This document shows positions 1-10,000 of a stretch of 64,000 nucleotides of DNA, in pieces (positions within the stretch are counted from its first letter, which is position 1; every line of letters begins with the position of its first letter). Made by a program: the position numbers and the translations under genes. The notes under the pieces were generated by a model that did no database searches, was not told where the DNA came from, and saw only the letters and a list, made by a program, of their open reading frames with translations. The stretch comes from Rhynchopus euleeides (Eukaryota > Euglenozoa > Diplonemea > Diplonemida > Diplonemidae): contig OY723244.1 in assembly GCA_963210315.1 (NCBI GenBank), positions 1,736,001 through 1,800,000 of the forward strand. The letters run 5' to 3'.

Positions 1-694
1 GGGGAGCATGTTGCAACGTGGGGATACCGGTATAGTGGTATGCCGACACAGCCGGAGCAGGGTGCGGGGGTGCACCGGCGTGCGGAGCCTGCCCTGGGAT
101 GGGCGGCTGAGCGGTGACAAACGCTGGGTGGGGAACATGCTGGAGCGTGGTGACACCGGGAGAGTGGTGTGCCGACACGGCCGGTGCCTGGGGCGGGGGC
201 GCACCGACGTGTGGAGCCTGCCCTGGGGGGGGCGGCTGAGCTGCAGGAGCACCGGGGGCGGGCGCTGGGAGGGGAGCCTGCTGCAGCGTGTGGACACCGG
301 GGGAGTGGTGAACCAACACGTAAGATGATGTGTGGGGGGGGGCACCAGCATGTGCAAACTGCCCGGGGGGGGGCTGCGCTGTCAAAGCACCGGGTGCTGG
401 GTACAAGTTCTGGTGGTGGGGTGCATAGGCGTACACAGTGGGGTAAGCATGTGTGTTGTGCTGGGCCGGGCTCTGATGAGGGGCCCCCGTGGGCACGGGG
501 TTGGCGGTTTGCGGCGGCGGAAGCTGCGATGGGGGAATCTGCGGGGGCTCCTGGGGTTCGACTGGTGTCACGGCCACAGGCTCAGCTGCGATGGCCTGGC
601 CCGCGGCGGACTCCTCCTCAGACGGAGGCGGAGGCGGGGGTGTAGTCTGCGAGGCTTCCTTGGATTTTGGGGTCTTCTTCTTTCTTCCGGCCAT
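1..694 (-). CDS. family I Gag-like proline-rich protein, partial
   Basis: The start is the ATG at 694-692 (MAGRKKKTPKSKEA), preceded by the element leader. The protein has a short lysine-rich N-terminus, then a long proline/alanine/histidine-rich region with degenerate repeats of the type PGQAPHAGAPP and HHSPGV. By position it corresponds to Gag of YR retroelements, a structural RNA-packaging protein. The assignment comes from its place in the full element, not from a recognised capsid fold. The C9 tract that is C10 and frameshifted in the 13.1-kb copy is C9 here, so the frame stays open to the window edge. Confidence 0.7.
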   Translation of the reverse strand, partial: MAGRKKKTPKSKEASQTTPPPPPPSEEESAAGQAIAAEPVAVTPVEPQEPPQIPPSQLPPPQTANPVPTGAPHQSPAQHNTHAYPTVYAYAPHHQNLYPAPGALTAQPPPGQFAHAGAPPHTSSYVLVHHSPGVHTLQQAPLPAPAPGAPAAQPPPPGQAPHVGAPPPQAPAVSAHHSPGVTTLQHVPHPAFVTAQPPIPGQAPHAGAPPHPAPAVSAYHYTGIPTLQHAP

Positions 695-835
695 TGTTAA
701 ACTTGAGCGCACACTTGCTGTCTCAAGGCTGTGTTGAGGCCCTGTGAAGTGGCATGAGGTGCTAATCCAAAGCTTCAGTCGTACGATTTCCTTCGTTACT
801 TCGCGACTTCGCTACGCTTCGTCGCTCGTAACTAG
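1..835 (-). mobile_element. YR retroelement family I, gag-end copy running off the window
   Basis: This minus-strand copy is nearly identical to the family I elements at 12955-16199 and 23052-24705. Its terminus, with the motif ACTAGTTACGAGCGACGAAG on the element strand, lies at about 835 and its body continues past position 1. The gag start and 5' leader are present. The recombinase and RT, if they exist, are outside the window. Downstream sequence (836 on) is ordinary flank of the first WD40 gene. Confidence 0.85.
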
Positions 836-1347
836 TAACAATCAATTAGCGAGTCACTCAGTGTGCTCCAAAGTTACAACGAAGTCATCCGTAGTGTGTG
901 TCGTGCGATGTGCCGTCAGTCGCCTCCCACCCCACCCCACCCCGCCCCGTCCCGTCCCCACTCCTCCCCACCTTTCCGGTGTCTTGGAACGGCAGCTTAG
1001 TCTCGGAGTGGCCGTGGTGGTCACCACACATACCCATACCTGGTGTCTTGGAACTGCACGCCAGCAGGTTTGGATATCATACATCCGCAACAAGGTGTGT
1101 TGATTATGTCTCTGTGCGAAGTGTAGGGAGAGGCAGCGTGTCTGTGTCTTCTCGTTATTCGCGGTACTCCGTGTCACTTTGGCACCTCGCAGGAGGAGCA
1201 GCAAGGCGTGGCCGTGGTGGGGGTCACCACACATACCCATACCCGCCTCTGCTTCTGCTTCACTGCCACCCATCTCGAGCACCTCCCCTCCCATACACCA
1301 CACCTCCCCAACCACCCCCAACACTGGGAGACTGCACAACCAAACAC
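836..1347. other. upstream flank of WD40 gene 1; no gene
   Basis: This flank contains C/T-rich stretches and one imperfect direct repeat (about 1007-1045 and 1206-1248, both containing GTCACCACACATACCCATAC). Open frames that run through it into the WD40 gene lack the family's conserved start and look incidental. Confidence 0.5.
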
Positions 1348-2471
1348 ATGGATGTATGTGTCCGTCACACCGGGACCGGGGACAGCTGTGTCGTCGGTGT
1401 TGCGGAAGGCGGGACCGTGGTCGGGCTGAAGGCGGATGCGCTCAACGAGATGTTCCCGGGTTCTATCAACGCAGACCGTGAGGCTGCATGCGTGGCAGCA
1501 CACATCGAAGGGTGTGAGGAGGAGCTGGACGACGCACAGTGCATTGCCGACACGGGTCTGGAGGACGGGGGTGCTGTCAAGCTCGTCCCACGCTGGCCCA
1601 ACATCAAGGCTCCTGCAGTCTACTCATCTCAGCATAGCAACGCGGTCTACCGCTTCACACTGTCGAGGTGTGGGACGCTGTGTGCTGTGGGTTACAACAA
1701 CGGGCACATCACTGTGTTCGATACCAGCACAGCTGATGTGGTGGCGGACTTCACACACGGCAACAATTGTCTTCGCACTGCGTTCTCTGTCTGTGGGACG
1801 TGGTTGGCGGCGTGCTCTGCTGACGGCACCATCTGTGTGCGGCTGACATCAACCTGGGAACAGGTGTGCATCTTCAGCCACAACAACATCAATGTGTTCA
1901 GTGTAGCGTGGACACACTGCGGACGTCTGGTGTCCGGAGACGAATCAGGCAAAGTGCGCGTGTGGGACTTGAAGGGCACACCGAGCGCCACAGTGCTGGA
2001 GGGTCACAGCAAGGCTGTTAACAGCATTGCTGTGTCGGGCACGAGTATCTTCAGCGGGTCAAATGACAAGACCATCCGTGTGTGGGACATCAGCACCCTC
2101 ACACACACACACACCCTGGATGACCACACTGGTTCGGTGTTTGATTTCGCCCTGACTCAGGACGAGCAGCACCTGGTTTCGACAAGTCAGTCAAGGTGTG
2201 GTGCACAACCTCCCTCAGCTGCCTGCGTACTGTGCGACTCTCCATCAGACCATCCTCGCTTGCTGTGTCACAGCCAGGTGATGTTGTTGCAATGAAAATC
2301 CGTAGAAGTATGAACACCGCTCTGTACCGCCTTAGCACGGGTGAGTACCTAGGGAACGTGGTCTCGCAGTGTTATGGCGTTGCCCTCAGCCCCTGCGGGG
2401 GGTGGGTCTTCACACCAAAGAACGACCAAAGGTCTGTCACTGTATGTGCTGTATCCTCTGTCTCCCCCTGA
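1348..2471 (+). pseudogene. Ubl-WD40 gene 1, frameshifted
   Basis: The start at 1348 matches the conserved family N-terminus (MDV.VRH.GTGDSCVVGV). Residues 1-88 look ubiquitin-like: a tG..., gtVvgLKadal pattern and a C-terminal LDDA...DTGLEDGGAVKLVPRW block like the end of ubiquitin-like folds. WD40 blades follow, with visible motifs VFDTST, VRVWDLKG and IRVWDIST. At about 2175-2185 the LVSCS.DKSLKVW block has lost bases, and the rest (from about 2190) continues in another frame to VCAVSSVSP and a stop at 2471. Function is unknown; WD40 propellers usually scaffold protein complexes. The missing bases could also be an assembly error. Confidence 0.8.
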
Positions 2472-3095
2472 GTGCAACGTCCCATAAGGTGCGAACTGCA
2501 TTGTGCGATTCCCGTGATTTCGCGCTGTGGTGTGTTCTCTCTTCTTGCCTCGCAACCCGACACACGCAACACCGACTCTCTGTTTGGAGGGTTGAGTAAT
2601 AGTCGCGAGAAGAAACGCACTTACCCCCCCTCCCTTGTTTTATACAGAAGTGTCTGCACTGCGAACAGGAAGATGGTGGATGCGGTCAACAAACAAGCCT
2701 GTTTCCTTTCTTGCATGTGGCGAGGAAAAGCAACGTGTGGGAAAGTAATATGCTTTTTACCAGTTCCGAGCGACGTTCCTTGAGGTGTTGTTCATGGCTG
2801 AAGTTCGGGATGTGCAGAAACAGACTATTGGCATGTTACCACTTGCGAGCGGCGAAGTGTGGGATCGGATCTGCGAAGTAACGGGGAGAAAACCGTGCTG
2901 TTGGGCATCCGAGCTCCAGATCAGCAGTCTGGCACTGCAGGGTCGGATGCCCCCCCCTGCCTCCCGTTGCCACGTTCAGCGAAGCTTGCCTCACCTGTAA
3001 CACCCCCAACCCCCTGTTCAGCACACACCACCACACTCTCCAGAACATAGTCGCTGTTCGGCACAGGGTCCAACACGACGACGGAAATCAGAAAC
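2472..3095. other. spacer between WD40 genes 1 and 2; no gene
   Basis: No conserved reading frame is visible. The last 40 bases before 3096 resemble the sequence before other family starts (a purine-rich ...AGAAACATGG context). Confidence 0.5.
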
Positions 3096-4242
3096 ATGGA
3101 TGTGACTGTCCGTCATGCTGATACCGGAGACAGCTGTGTCGTCGGTGTTCCGGAAGGCGGGACCGTGGTCGGGCTGAAGGCGGATGCGCTCAACGAGATG
3201 TTCCCGGATTCTATCGATACAGACCGTGAGGCTGCATGCGTGGCAGCACACATCGAAGGGTGTGAGGAGGAGCTGGACGACGCACAGCGCGTTGCCGACA
3301 CGGGTCTGGAGGACGGGGGTGCTGTCAAGCTCGTCCCACGCTGGCCCAACGTCAAGGTGCCCGCAGTCTACTCAAGTCCACATGCTGGCGACGTCTTCTG
3401 CACCACACTGTCGAGGTGTGGGACGCTGTGTGCTGTGGGTTACCACAACAATCAACGCGTCACTGTGTTCGACACCACCACCGCTGATGTGGTGGCAGAC
3501 TTTGCACATGGCACCGGGACGATTCTTTGCACTGCGTTCTCCGTCTGTGGGACGTGGTTGGCGACGTGCTCTTATGACGGCACCATCTGCGTGTGGCTGA
3601 CAGCAAACTGGGAGCAGGTCTGCATCCTCGACAACAAACCTGAGGGCGGCAGCATCAAGGTGTGCGCTGTGGCGTGGACACACAAGGGGTGTGTTGTGTC
3701 GGGAGATGGGACTGGAAGAGTGCGCGTGTGGGACTTGAAGGGCACACCGAGCGCCACAGTGCTGGAGGGTCACACCAGTATTGTTCTGGGCATTGCTGTG
3801 TCGGGCACGAGGATCTTCAGCGGTTCAAATGACAAGACGATCCGTGTGTGGGACATCAGCACCCTCACACACACACACACACACCCTGCATGACCACACC
3901 CGCGAGGTCATTAGTCTCGCCTTGACTCAGGACGAGCAGCACCTGGTGTCGTGCTCTTTCGACAAGTCACTCAAGGTGTGGTGCACAACCTCCCTCAGCT
4001 GCCTGCGTACTGTGCAACTGGACAGCAATCCATTCTCAGTGGCTGTGTCACAGCCAGGTGATGTTATTGCAGTGAAAAACTTTGACAGCACCAGACTGTA
4101 CCGCCTCAGCACAGATGAGTACCTGGGGAAGGTGGACTCAGACCGGTCTTGCTTTGCTCTGAGCCCCTGCGGGAGGTGGCTCCTCACAGTAGTCAACAAA
4201 GCTGCTGTCACTGTGTGTCTTGTGTCTTCCGTTTCACCCTGA
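3096..4242 (+). pseudogene. Ubl-WD40 gene 2, frameshifted at a CA repeat
   Basis: The start MDVTVRHADTGDSC is at 3096. The ubiquitin-like N-terminus and first four blades are intact. In blade 4 the coding CA tract (which encodes THTHT) is 4 bases longer than in the other paralogs, which throws the frame into a stop at about 3893. The remaining blades (LDDHT..., LKVWCTTSL, VCLVSSVSP) are open in the next frame to 4242. Apart from this slip the gene looks well preserved, so it may be a recent or phase-variable lesion. It could also be a sequencing slip in a dinucleotide run. Confidence 0.8.
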
Positions 4243-4243
4243 G

Positions 4244-4838
4244 TGCAGTGTCTTGTCACCTGTTCCTCGCTTGTGTCCTCAATCGTTTGACCGCGTTTCT
4301 TTCTTGTGTTATATGTCCCACCGCCTTGCATTCTTTCCTCTACAGAACACACTCTCTGACCCGTGCTCTGTCTGGGGGCAAGTGTGCGATTGCATCTGAG
4401 ATGAGAAGAGAGGGCAAAAAGGATTGACAGCAGTACTCTCTCTGCAGACTGCCCCACACCCCATCCCCTCCCTCACGAAGCCCCCCCAACCTTGCACAGA
4501 CAGCCCCGTCCATCCCCACCCATATCTGTGCCCTTCTCTGTTTCCCGGATGCTGTAAGCGTGCCCGCAGTGCTGGGGAGGGAGGGGTGCGAAGGGTGTGT
4601 GGGGTTCAGACTGCACTCAGCAGGGCCACATCTGCAGACACGAGGAGGTGGGGGTCAGGGGGAGGGGGGCACTGTGTCGTGTTGTCCAACATGCAGAGGG
4701 TTCCTTGCCCCACATCCCCACACTCCCCAGCGCCCCACACTGCACACACCACACTCTCCAGACGGAAGCCTTTGCTGTGACACAGGGTAACGGGTCTCAG
4801 AGGAACGTGAAAGCAGAATCAGAACAACCCATAGAACC
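4244..4838. repeat. spacer repeat unit, copy 1
   Basis: This is nearly identical to 6499-7095 and closely similar to 50807-51306, each sitting between a WD40 stop and the next WD40 start. It includes two pyrimidine tracts ending in CAG (TTTCCTCTACAG and CTCTCTCTGCAG), which look like 3' splice or trans-splice acceptors. No coding sequence is convincing. It shows that the duplication unit includes the spacer as well as the gene. Confidence 0.8.
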
Positions 4839-6497
4839 ATGGATGTGACTGTCCGTCATGCTGAGACCGGAGACAGCTGTGTCGTCGGTGTTGCGGAAGG
4901 CGGGACCGTGGTCGGACTGAAGGCGGATGCGCTCAACGAGATGTTCCCAGGTTCTTCTATCAACGCAGACCTTGAGGCTGCATACGTGTCAGCACACATC
5001 GAAGGGTGTGAGGAGGAGCTGGACGATGCGCAGCGCGTTGCCGACACGGGTCTAGAGGACGGGGGTGCTGTCAAGCTCGTCCCACGCTGGCCCAACGTCA
5101 AGGTGCCCGCAGTCTACTCAAGTCCACATGCTGGCGACGTCTTCTGCACCACACTGTCGAGGTGTGGGACGCTGTGTGCTGTGGGTTACCACAACAATCA
5201 ACGCGTCACTGTGTTCGACACCACCACCGCTGATGTGGTGGCAGACTTAGCGCATGGCACCGGGACGATTCTACGCACCGCGTTTTCTGTCTGTGGGACG
5301 TGGTTGGCGACGTGCTCTGCTGACGGCACCATCTGCGTGTGGCTGACATCAACCTGGGAGCAGGTGTGCATCCTCGACAACAAACCCGAGGGCGGCAGCA
5401 CCAAGGTGTGCGCTGTGGCGTGGACACACAGCGGCTGTGTTGTGTCGGGAGATGGGACTGGAAGAGTGTGTGTGTGGGACTTGAAGGGCACACCGAGGAA
5501 GGGCACACCGAATGTGTGAGGTGAGTGTGTATGCTGACGGACGTGACGGAACGTGATGAATATTTTGTTTTCTAAAACGAATTCCCCCCCCCCCCCCCCT
5601 CCCCCCGGAACCTGAGAATGTGACCGCCTACCCAATGGTGTTTACACAAAGGAGTTCAGCGTGTTAAACCCCATTCTCTGTTCCCAAGGGAGAGCGGCGA
5701 TGTGTACCCAGAGTGTACGTACGTGCACATGGCTCTGCAGATACGCTGAGTGGTGAGGGGCATGCCTGTTTTCCCTTTTGTTTCCATTATCTTGTCTTCA
5801 GAACGAACACACGAATGAAACAAAAACCATAACAGAACGCCCCCACCCCTGATGTATGTTTTTTCTCAACCATTTCCCCCCCCCCCCCTCCCCCAACCCC
5901 CGTTTTTGCTATGTCTTTTGATATGGTTCTTTCCCCCTTTCCCCCCCCCCCCCCGACAAGCGAATCAGCAGTGTGTATCTGTACACAGAAATAAACCAAT
6001 AACATGACAGTAGAGTGCTGGAGGAGGGTCACAGCAATATTGTTCTGGGCATTGCTGTGTCGGGCACGAAGATCTTCAGCGGGTCAAATGACAAGACGAT
6101 CCGTGTGTGGGACACCAGCACCCTCACACACACACACACCCTAGATGACCACACTCGTGAGGTCATTAGTCTCGCCCTGACTCATGACGAGCAGCACCTG
6201 GTATCGGGCTCTTGGGACAAGTCACTCAAGGTGTGGTGCACAACCTCCCTCAGCTGCCTGCGTACTGTGCAACTGGACAGCAATCCTTTCTCAGTGGCTG
6301 TGTCACAGCCAGGTGATGTTATTGCAGTGAAAGACTTTGACATCACCACACTGTACCGCCTCAGCACAGATGAGTACCTGGGGAAGGTGGACTCAGACCG
6401 GTATTGCGTTGCCCTGAGCCCCTGCGGGAGGTGGCTCCTCACAGTAGTCAACAAAGCTGCTGTCACTGTGTGTCTTGTGTCTTCCGTTTCACCCTGA
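4839..6497 (+). pseudogene. Ubl-WD40 gene 3, split by a PLE 3' remnant
   Basis: The 5' half (4839-5508) encodes the ubiquitin-like domain and blades 1-3, ending at VCVWDLKGTPR. It is closely similar to gene 2, with identical runs around the PAVYSSPHAGDVF region. A 13-base duplication of GAAGGGCACACCG follows, then PLE 3' sequence to 6013. The 3' half (6014-6497) resumes at LEEGHSNIVLGIAVSG and runs to VCLVSSVSP. The insertion sits between blades 3 and 4, at the ATVLEGHS linker, as in genes 4 and 7. As it stands the protein would stop at 5519. Confidence 0.85.
5509..6013 (+). mobile_element. PLE copy C, 3' end only
   Basis: This copy matches the 3' untranslated end of copies A (about 11170-11674) and B (about 56219-56721), including the three poly-C tracts and the terminal ACATGACAGTAG. 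The 3' junction with the WD40 gene is at the same gene position as in A and B. No left target duplication remains. The left junction shares only CGA with the element, so a deletion may have removed the 5' part and left target copy. Confidence 0.85.
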
Positions 6498-6498
6498 G

Positions 6499-7095
6499 TG
6501 CAGTGTCTTGTCACCTGTTCCTCGCTCGTGTCCTCAATCGTTTGACCGCGTTTCTTTCTTGTGTTATATGTCCCACCGCCTTGCATTCTTTCCTCTACAG
6601 AACACACTCTCTGACCCGTGCTCTGTCTGGGGGCAAGTGTGCGATTGCATCTGAGATGAGAAGAGAGGGCAAAAAGGATTGACGCAGTGCTCTCTCTGCA
6701 GACTGCCCCACCCCCCTCCCCTCCCCTCCCTCACGAAGCCCCCCCAACCTTGCACAACCCCGCCCATCCCCACCCATATCTGTGCCCTTCTCTGTCTCCC
6801 GTAGGCTGTAAGCGTGCCCGCAGTGCTGGGGAGGGAGGGGTGCGAAGGGTGTGTGGGGTTCAGACTGCACTCAGCAGGGCCACATCTGCAGACACGAGGA
6901 GGTGGGGGTCAGGAGGAGGGGGGGCACTGTGTCGTGTTGTCCAACATGCAGAGGGTTCCTTGCCCCACATCCCCACACTCCCCAGCGCCCCACACTGCAC
7001 ACACCCCACACTCTCCAGACGGAAGCCTTTGCTGTGACACAGGGTAACGCGTCTCAGAGGAACGTGAAAGCAGAATCAGAACAACCCATAGAACC
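6499..7095. repeat. spacer repeat unit, copy 2
   Basis: Near-identical copy of 4244-4838 with small indels in C tracts. It lies directly upstream of WD40 gene 4, whose start at 7096 is set by the same GAACCATGGATGTGACTG context as gene 3. Confidence 0.8.
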
Positions 7096-10000
7096 ATGGA
7101 TGTGACTGTTCGTCATGCTGAGACCGGAGACAGCTGTGTCGTCGGTGTTGCGGAAGGCGGGACCGTGGTCGGGCTGAAGGCGGATGCGCTCAACGAGATG
7201 TTCCCGCGTTCTATCAACAACGCAGACCGTGAGGCTGCATGCGTGGCAGCACACATCGAAGGGTGTGAGGAGGAGCTGGACGACGCACAGCGCGTTGCCG
7301 ACACGGGTCTGGAGGACGGGGGTGCTGTCAAGCTCGTCCCACGCTGGCCCATCGTCAAGGCTCCTGCAGTCTGCTCAAGTCCACATGGCGCCTCCGTCTT
7401 CTGCATCACACTGTCGAGGTGTGGGAAGCTATGTGCTGTGGGTTACCACAACAGTCAACGCGTCACTGTGTTTGACACCACCACCGCTGATGTGGTGGCG
7501 GACTTAACCCATGGCGCCGGGACGATTCTTTGCACTGCGTTCTCTGTCTGTGGGACGTGGTTGGCGACGGGCTCTGCTGACGGGACCATCTGCGTGTGGC
7601 TGACCGCAACCTGGGAGCAGGTGTGCATCCTGGACCACAACCCCGAGGGCGGCATCACCAAGGTCTGCGCTGTAGCGTGGACACACAGTGGCTGTGTTGT
7701 GTCCGGAGATGCGAGTGACAAACTGCGTGTATCGGACTTGAAGGGCACACCGAGCGCCACAGTGCTGGAGGGTCGGGACGATTGTGTGTTTCTGGGGGGT
7801 AGGAACCGTTGGCAGAGATACGCCGATGACCCCGAAGACACGAAGACACGTGTCCGTATGTCAGTATTCAATAAAGAGAGTGACTGGGTAACCTATACAC
7901 CCAATAAATATACTTGTCGAACAAGTGCAGCACCAGAAAGCCAAGGAAGGGGTATTTTGGTGTCACAGTTGATACGGTCTGCGGGTATGTGCAACAACCT
8001 GGATGATTTCAAGGTTGAAGCAGAGCTGATTTTGCGGCGCCTCCTCGGACGGGGATGGAAGCCGTACGAATTGCGTAGTGCTTGGTACAGAACTACACGA
8101 AGGTTGTTTTGTGTGGCTCCATCTGCAATGGCAAAAATGGAGCGCCTGTTTGATACTGCTGTGGACAGACACTATCGCAAACACCCTCTCCCCAAGCTAC
8201 GGGAGTATGTGTGGGCAAAACCAACCCGAGACATGCCATTGAGAGGAAAGTGTGTGGATATCAGCCCTTCGGACACCCACACAGACCCCGCACCGCAAGG
8301 GGCGGATGTGAAGCCTACTGGAAGTGCGAACCAACGCAAGAGTGAAAGTGATTCTTTTGTCCCTCTCTTCTCTACCTCCTCCCCTTCCGTACCGTTGTCT
8401 TCCTCTTCCTCTTCCTCCTCTCCTCCCCTCTCTCCACCCGTCCCCTCACAACAGCCTCCAGTTTTGGGGAAGAGCACGATAAGTATGAAGGTACTGCACA
8501 GCAATACGTTGTCGTGGGGTGTTGTCAATGAGGGAAATACTTGCTACCTGGGAGCACTGTACCAGATGCTCGCACACTCGGTACTTCCAGCTACCCTAGG
8601 CAGTGCATGCAAGTTTGTTTCAAACGGACTCGGCCTAACCCCCATACTCATGGGATTGTACTCCATGTACACCAGGAGTCGCACAGATCATTCAGTGTCC
8701 GTGTTGCAAACAGCCATCCACAGTATGTTCCAGACAAGGGAGCAGCATTGCGCGGATGAAGCGTATTGTCTGGGGGTTGTCCCAACACTGGAAGCAGAAT
8801 GGAGAATGCTGAATGAACACCTCAGGACGATGGACCAACCGACAGTACAGTCATGGATCCCTGAAGTGAGGACATTCACAAGCATGGCATGCCAAAATTG
8901 CAAGAAGGTCACGGGGAGGGAGGAACAGTTGTCCCTACTGTCAGTCCCACTCAACAACCCCGGGAAAACAGGTGTGACTTTGGCCGACAGAATTTGCGAA
9001 AGCCTGATGCCTGAAGAAGTGCTTAATTACGAGTGCGAAATGTGTGCCCCAAACAAACAACGGGCGACAAAGTCGGTGCAAATCACATCTCTCCCGACAC
9101 ACTTGTTTATACGACTCTGGCGCTTCAAAACACTCAGAGTTGGCAACGGTGTCATGTATGAGCGCAAGACTCGAGCGATCAACATTGACACGGACTTGCT
9201 GATGTCGAGTGGAAATAACGGAGGGAAGCCTTCCTTTACAAGGTACCGCCTCACGGGTGCAGTCCTGCACAGAGGAAATACCCCGCACGGAGGCCATTAC
9301 CGTTTTATCAGCTGTGGCACGGATGCCATGGCCTTGTTTGACGACAACACCGTGACTGTGGCCAACACAGCTGAGGAAATGGATGCCTTCAGGGGTTTCC
9401 TTGAGAAGGAGTCGACCATCCTCGTGTATTGTGATAAGGATGCCCCTCAGGAGGAGAAGGTTAGCATGCCCAACTCGCCAGAAGTATATGTATCTCCCAC
9501 ACAACAACCTGGGCTCACGGGAAACACGGAAGACATAATGCAAAAGCTGCAGGATGCCACCGTCCCCAAGAGTGCCATTGTTTTGAATGAACCACAGGAA
9601 CCACCCCAGCAGCGCGGGGAGGAATACCTGACTTTGGAACGCAGGACTTTGGAAATGGAGGAAAGTGCAGAGCGGGCGCATGCTGTGGAAGAAGAAGCCC
9701 TAGCACGTTTTGCTTTGTGTAGTGAAATCACGGAAGTCCTTGATAGGTATCGGACCGAGGAGCAAACGAAGACGCTCGTCAGTCGATGCCGGAAGGAACT
9801 CCAAGAGGCGATAGAGGTGCGAGAGGCAGAGCAAAAAAGAGCAGCAGAGGATCATGAGAGGTCAGTCGTGGAGAAGGAGAAAGCTTTGGCAAAGGCAGAG
9901 AGTGAGATAAAGAGGGTGAATGAGGAGAAGGAAAAGGTGGCGAACGAGGCACAGGCCAAAGCGGACCGTTTGAATCAACAACGACAGGAGATGGCCGTGT

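Noticed and set aside
169-645. Long antisense frames through family I gag (also at 13179-13495 and 24036-24512)
   Set aside because: They are shadows of GC-rich proline codons. They appear in every gag copy and break up outside it.
898-1347. N-terminal extension of WD40 gene 1
   Set aside because: The frame happens to be open upstream, but all paralogs start at the MDV.VRH position and the extension is low-complexity.
5509-6013. PLE remnants as introns of the WD40 genes (GTGAGT near the left, AG at the right end)
   Set aside because: The left junction follows an in-frame stop and does not splice to the correct frame. Copies A, B and D have direct target duplications and copies A and B carry a large ORF, which fit insertion.
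8941-9681. 246-residue minus-strand frame inside the USP region (also at 53993-54733)
   Set aside because: It is antisense to a clearly conserved USP domain and has no recognisable motif of its own.
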